A stretch of DNA of 64,000 nucleotides from Streptomyces inhibens (GTDB taxonomy: Bacteria; Actinomycetota; Actinomycetes; Streptomycetales; Streptomycetaceae): assembly GCF_003389455.1 (NCBI RefSeq), contig NZ_QUAC01000074.1, positions 1 through 64,000 of the forward strand. The letters run 5' to 3'. The translations under genes were made by a program, and so were the position numbers. The notes beneath the pieces were generated by a model. The model did no database searches and had not been told where the DNA came from. It saw nothing but the letters and a program-made list of their open reading frames with translations. Shown here in pieces: positions 62,611-64,000 of this stretch. The stretch's first letter is position 1, and the number at the start of each line of letters is the position of its first letter.

Positions 62611-63270
62611 TCATGTGCCCAGGTACCGCAACACCGCCAGGACTCGGCGTGAATACCCGGATGTGCCGATCAGATCGAGCTTGTCGAAGATCGCGTTGGC
62701 GTGTTTCTCCACGGCGCTCTGCGAGATGTGCAGCCGGACGGCGATCGCCGCGTTGGTATGTCCCTGTGCCATCTCTGCGAGCACCTCGCGTTCGCGTGCG
62801 GTGAGCGTGCCCAGCGGATCGGAGCGACGGCTGCGCGTCAGCAACTGCCGTACGACTTCGGGGTCGAAGGCCGCCTGACCGGCACCCACCCGCTCCAACG
62901 CGTCCAGGAACTCGTCCACCTGGACCACCCGGTCCTTGAGGAGATAGCCCACCCCCTCGCTGTCGTCGGTCAGCAGCTCCGTGGCATAGCGGCGCTCGAC
63001 ATACTGCGAGAGCACCAGCACGCCGACCTCGGGCCAGCGCTCGCGGATCTGCACGGCTGCCCGCAGCCCCTCATCGGTGTGGGTGGGCGGCATACGGACG
63101 TCCACGACCACCGCGTCCGGCTTCTCCCCTGTCTCCGCCGCGCGCTCCAGCACGGCGATCAGCTGATCGGCGTCACCGACCGCGGCGGCCACCTCGTGCC
63201 CCTCCTCGGCGAGGAGGCGCACCAGGCCCTCCCGTAGCAGGGTCGAATCGTCGGCAAGCACTACGCGCAC
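62611..63270 (-). CDS. NarL/LuxR-family response regulator
   Basis: A 219-residue regulator: receiver domain with acidic pocket (LADDSTLLREG), phospho-acceptor Asp in VVVDVRMPP, and Lys in GYLLKDRV; then a LuxR helix-turn-helix (LTAREREVLAEMAQGHTNAA, ISQSAVEKHANAIF). It is the partner of the histidine kinase gene, with a 10-base overlap. Targets are unknown. Confidence 0.92.
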   Translation of the reverse strand: MRVVLADDSTLLREGLVRLLAEEGHEVAAAVGDADQLIAVLERAAETGEKPDAVVVDVRMPPTHTDEGLRAAVQIRERWPEVGVLVLSQYVERRYATELLTDDSEGVGYLLKDRVVQVDEFLDALERVGAGQAAFDPEVVRQLLTRSRRSDPLGTLTAREREVLAEMAQGHTNAAIAVRLHISQSAVEKHANAIFDKLDLIGTSGYSRRVLAVLRYLGT

Positions 63271-64000
63271 GGCAGCTCCGCGGTGATGGTGGTCGGTCCG
63301 CCGGCCGGGCTGTCCACCCGGAACCGGCCGTCGAGGGCGGCGACCCGGCGGGCCAGCCCGAACAGGCCGCTGCCGGCGGAATCCGCGCCGCCCAGTCCGT
63401 CGTCCTCGATCCGCACGAGCACGGCGTCCTCGCCTTGGGCGACGCGGACGGTTATCAGCCCGGCACTCGAGTGCTTGACGGCGTTGGTGACTGCTTCGGA
63501 GACCACGAAGTAGGCGACCGTCGCCACGGCTGTCTCGGGCTCGGCGGTGAGTTCGTAGTCGAGGCGTACGGGGATGGCCGAGCGCTCGGCGACCATCTCC
63601 AAGGCGGCCCGCAGCCCCGCCTCGTCCAGCACCGTCGGATAGACCCGCCAGGCCACTTCGCGCAGCTCGGTCAGGGCCTGGCCGCTCTCTTCGTGGGCCT
63701 GGCGCAGGAGTTGCTCGGCGCGCTGCTCGTCCTGGCTGCGCAGGGCGCGGCCGAGCAGCATTCCGAGGGCCACCAGCCGCTGCTGCACGCCATCGTGCAG
63801 ATCGCGCTCGATGCGGCGGCGCTCGTCATTGACCGCGGCGACGACGCCGGCGCGGCTGGTCGCCAACTGCTCGATGCGGCGCTCCAATTCCTCCTGGTGG
63901 CTCGGGCCGAGGTAACGCCGCGCCAGCTTGGTTTCGAGGTTGGCGACGCCGAATGTGCCCTGCAGGCTGAGGAAGAGAAGGAAGAGGCCGCCGATGCTCG
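63261..64000 (-). CDS. Sensor histidine kinase (HisKA_3 type), truncated by the window edge
   Basis: The visible 246 residues cover a membrane segment fragment (SIGGLFLLFLSLQGTFG), the HisKA_3 helix with the phosphorylated His (ERRRIERDLHDGVQQRLVAL) and a HATPase with N-box SEAVTNAVKHSSA, G1 EDDGLGGAD and G2 GSGLFGLARRVAALDG. It is a NarX/DesK-like kinase that phosphorylates the following response regulator. The 5' end lies beyond 64000. Confidence 0.9.
   Translation of the reverse strand, partial: SIGGLFLLFLSLQGTFGVANLETKLARRYLGPSHQEELERRIEQLATSRAGVVAAVNDERRRIERDLHDGVQQRLVALGMLLGRALRSQDEQRAEQLLRQAHEESGQALTELREVAWRVYPTVLDEAGLRAALEMVAERSAIPVRLDYELTAEPETAVATVAYFVVSEAVTNAVKHSSAGLITVRVAQGEDAVLVRIEDDGLGGADSAGSGLFGLARRVAALDGRFRVDSPAGGPTTITAELPCA

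Overview
The window is very GC-rich, with strong G/C third-position bias, frequent GTG and TTG starts and many actinomycete-specific families (DUF6230/DUF6114, DUF4383, CU044_5270, DUF6415, DUF2330, MHS and DHA2 transporters). It reads as a chromosomal segment of a Streptomyces or close relative. No rRNA, CRISPR array, origin or intact transposon is present. One tRNA gene, tRNA-Val(TAC), lies on the minus strand at 54269-54340.

Layout. At 0.3-2.9 kb a steroid-type thiolase and a CYP125-like P450 are divergent around two KstR-like operator sequences, which suggests sterol side-chain oxidation. At 3.3-5.1 kb is an exported or membrane trio. At 5.2-9.0 kb an orphan cytochrome oxidase subunit I with a small membrane partner is divergent from an ECF sigma factor and a membrane-anchored partner of it. 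From 9.5 to 39.5 kb come housekeeping and accessory genes: MHS transporter, AraC/DUF2000 pair, drug efflux pump fused to a MarR domain, peptidoglycan-binding protein, HAD phosphatases, GDT1 and FetB-like metal transporters, secreted HNH nuclease, PhoD phosphatase, two DoxX proteins, a TetR/cupin pair around a perfect palindrome, and a cobalamin riboswitch in front of a NiCoT cobalt/nickel permease. The block closes with an arsR-acr3-arsC operon with paired ArsR boxes.

From about 40.0 kb to the tRNA at 54.27 kb the sequence looks like an accessory island. It starts inside a 5'-truncated metallo-hydrolase and has a stretch of lower GC carrying a membrane protein of the kind associated with TRADD-N conflict systems. 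It then holds remnants of an actinomycete integrative conjugative element: two GntR/HutC regulators with visible operator networks, a conserved AICE small protein, a decayed traB-like gene and an IS5-family transposase fragment. It ends with a co-oriented cassette of small proteins and a radical SAM/SPASM enzyme, headed by a TPR regulator whose helix-turn-helix is cut by an in-frame amber codon. The tRNA 3' end faces this island, as expected for tRNA-targeted integration, but no integrase and no second att copy was found.

Beyond the tRNA are a coiled-coil membrane protein, a DUF4383 protein, and a galactonate catabolic set (FCD regulator, dehydratase, KDPGal aldolase, PfkB kinase) that would convert D-galactonate to pyruvate and glyceraldehyde 3-phosphate. 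They are followed by an FmdB zinc ribbon, an O-methyltransferase and a NarL-type two-component pair that runs off the right edge. Notable non-coding structure includes a 43-bp hairpin element repeated exactly at 21-63 and 20155-20197, each copy heading an array of about 28-bp G-rich units behind a minus-strand gene, and several perfect palindromes at promoters.
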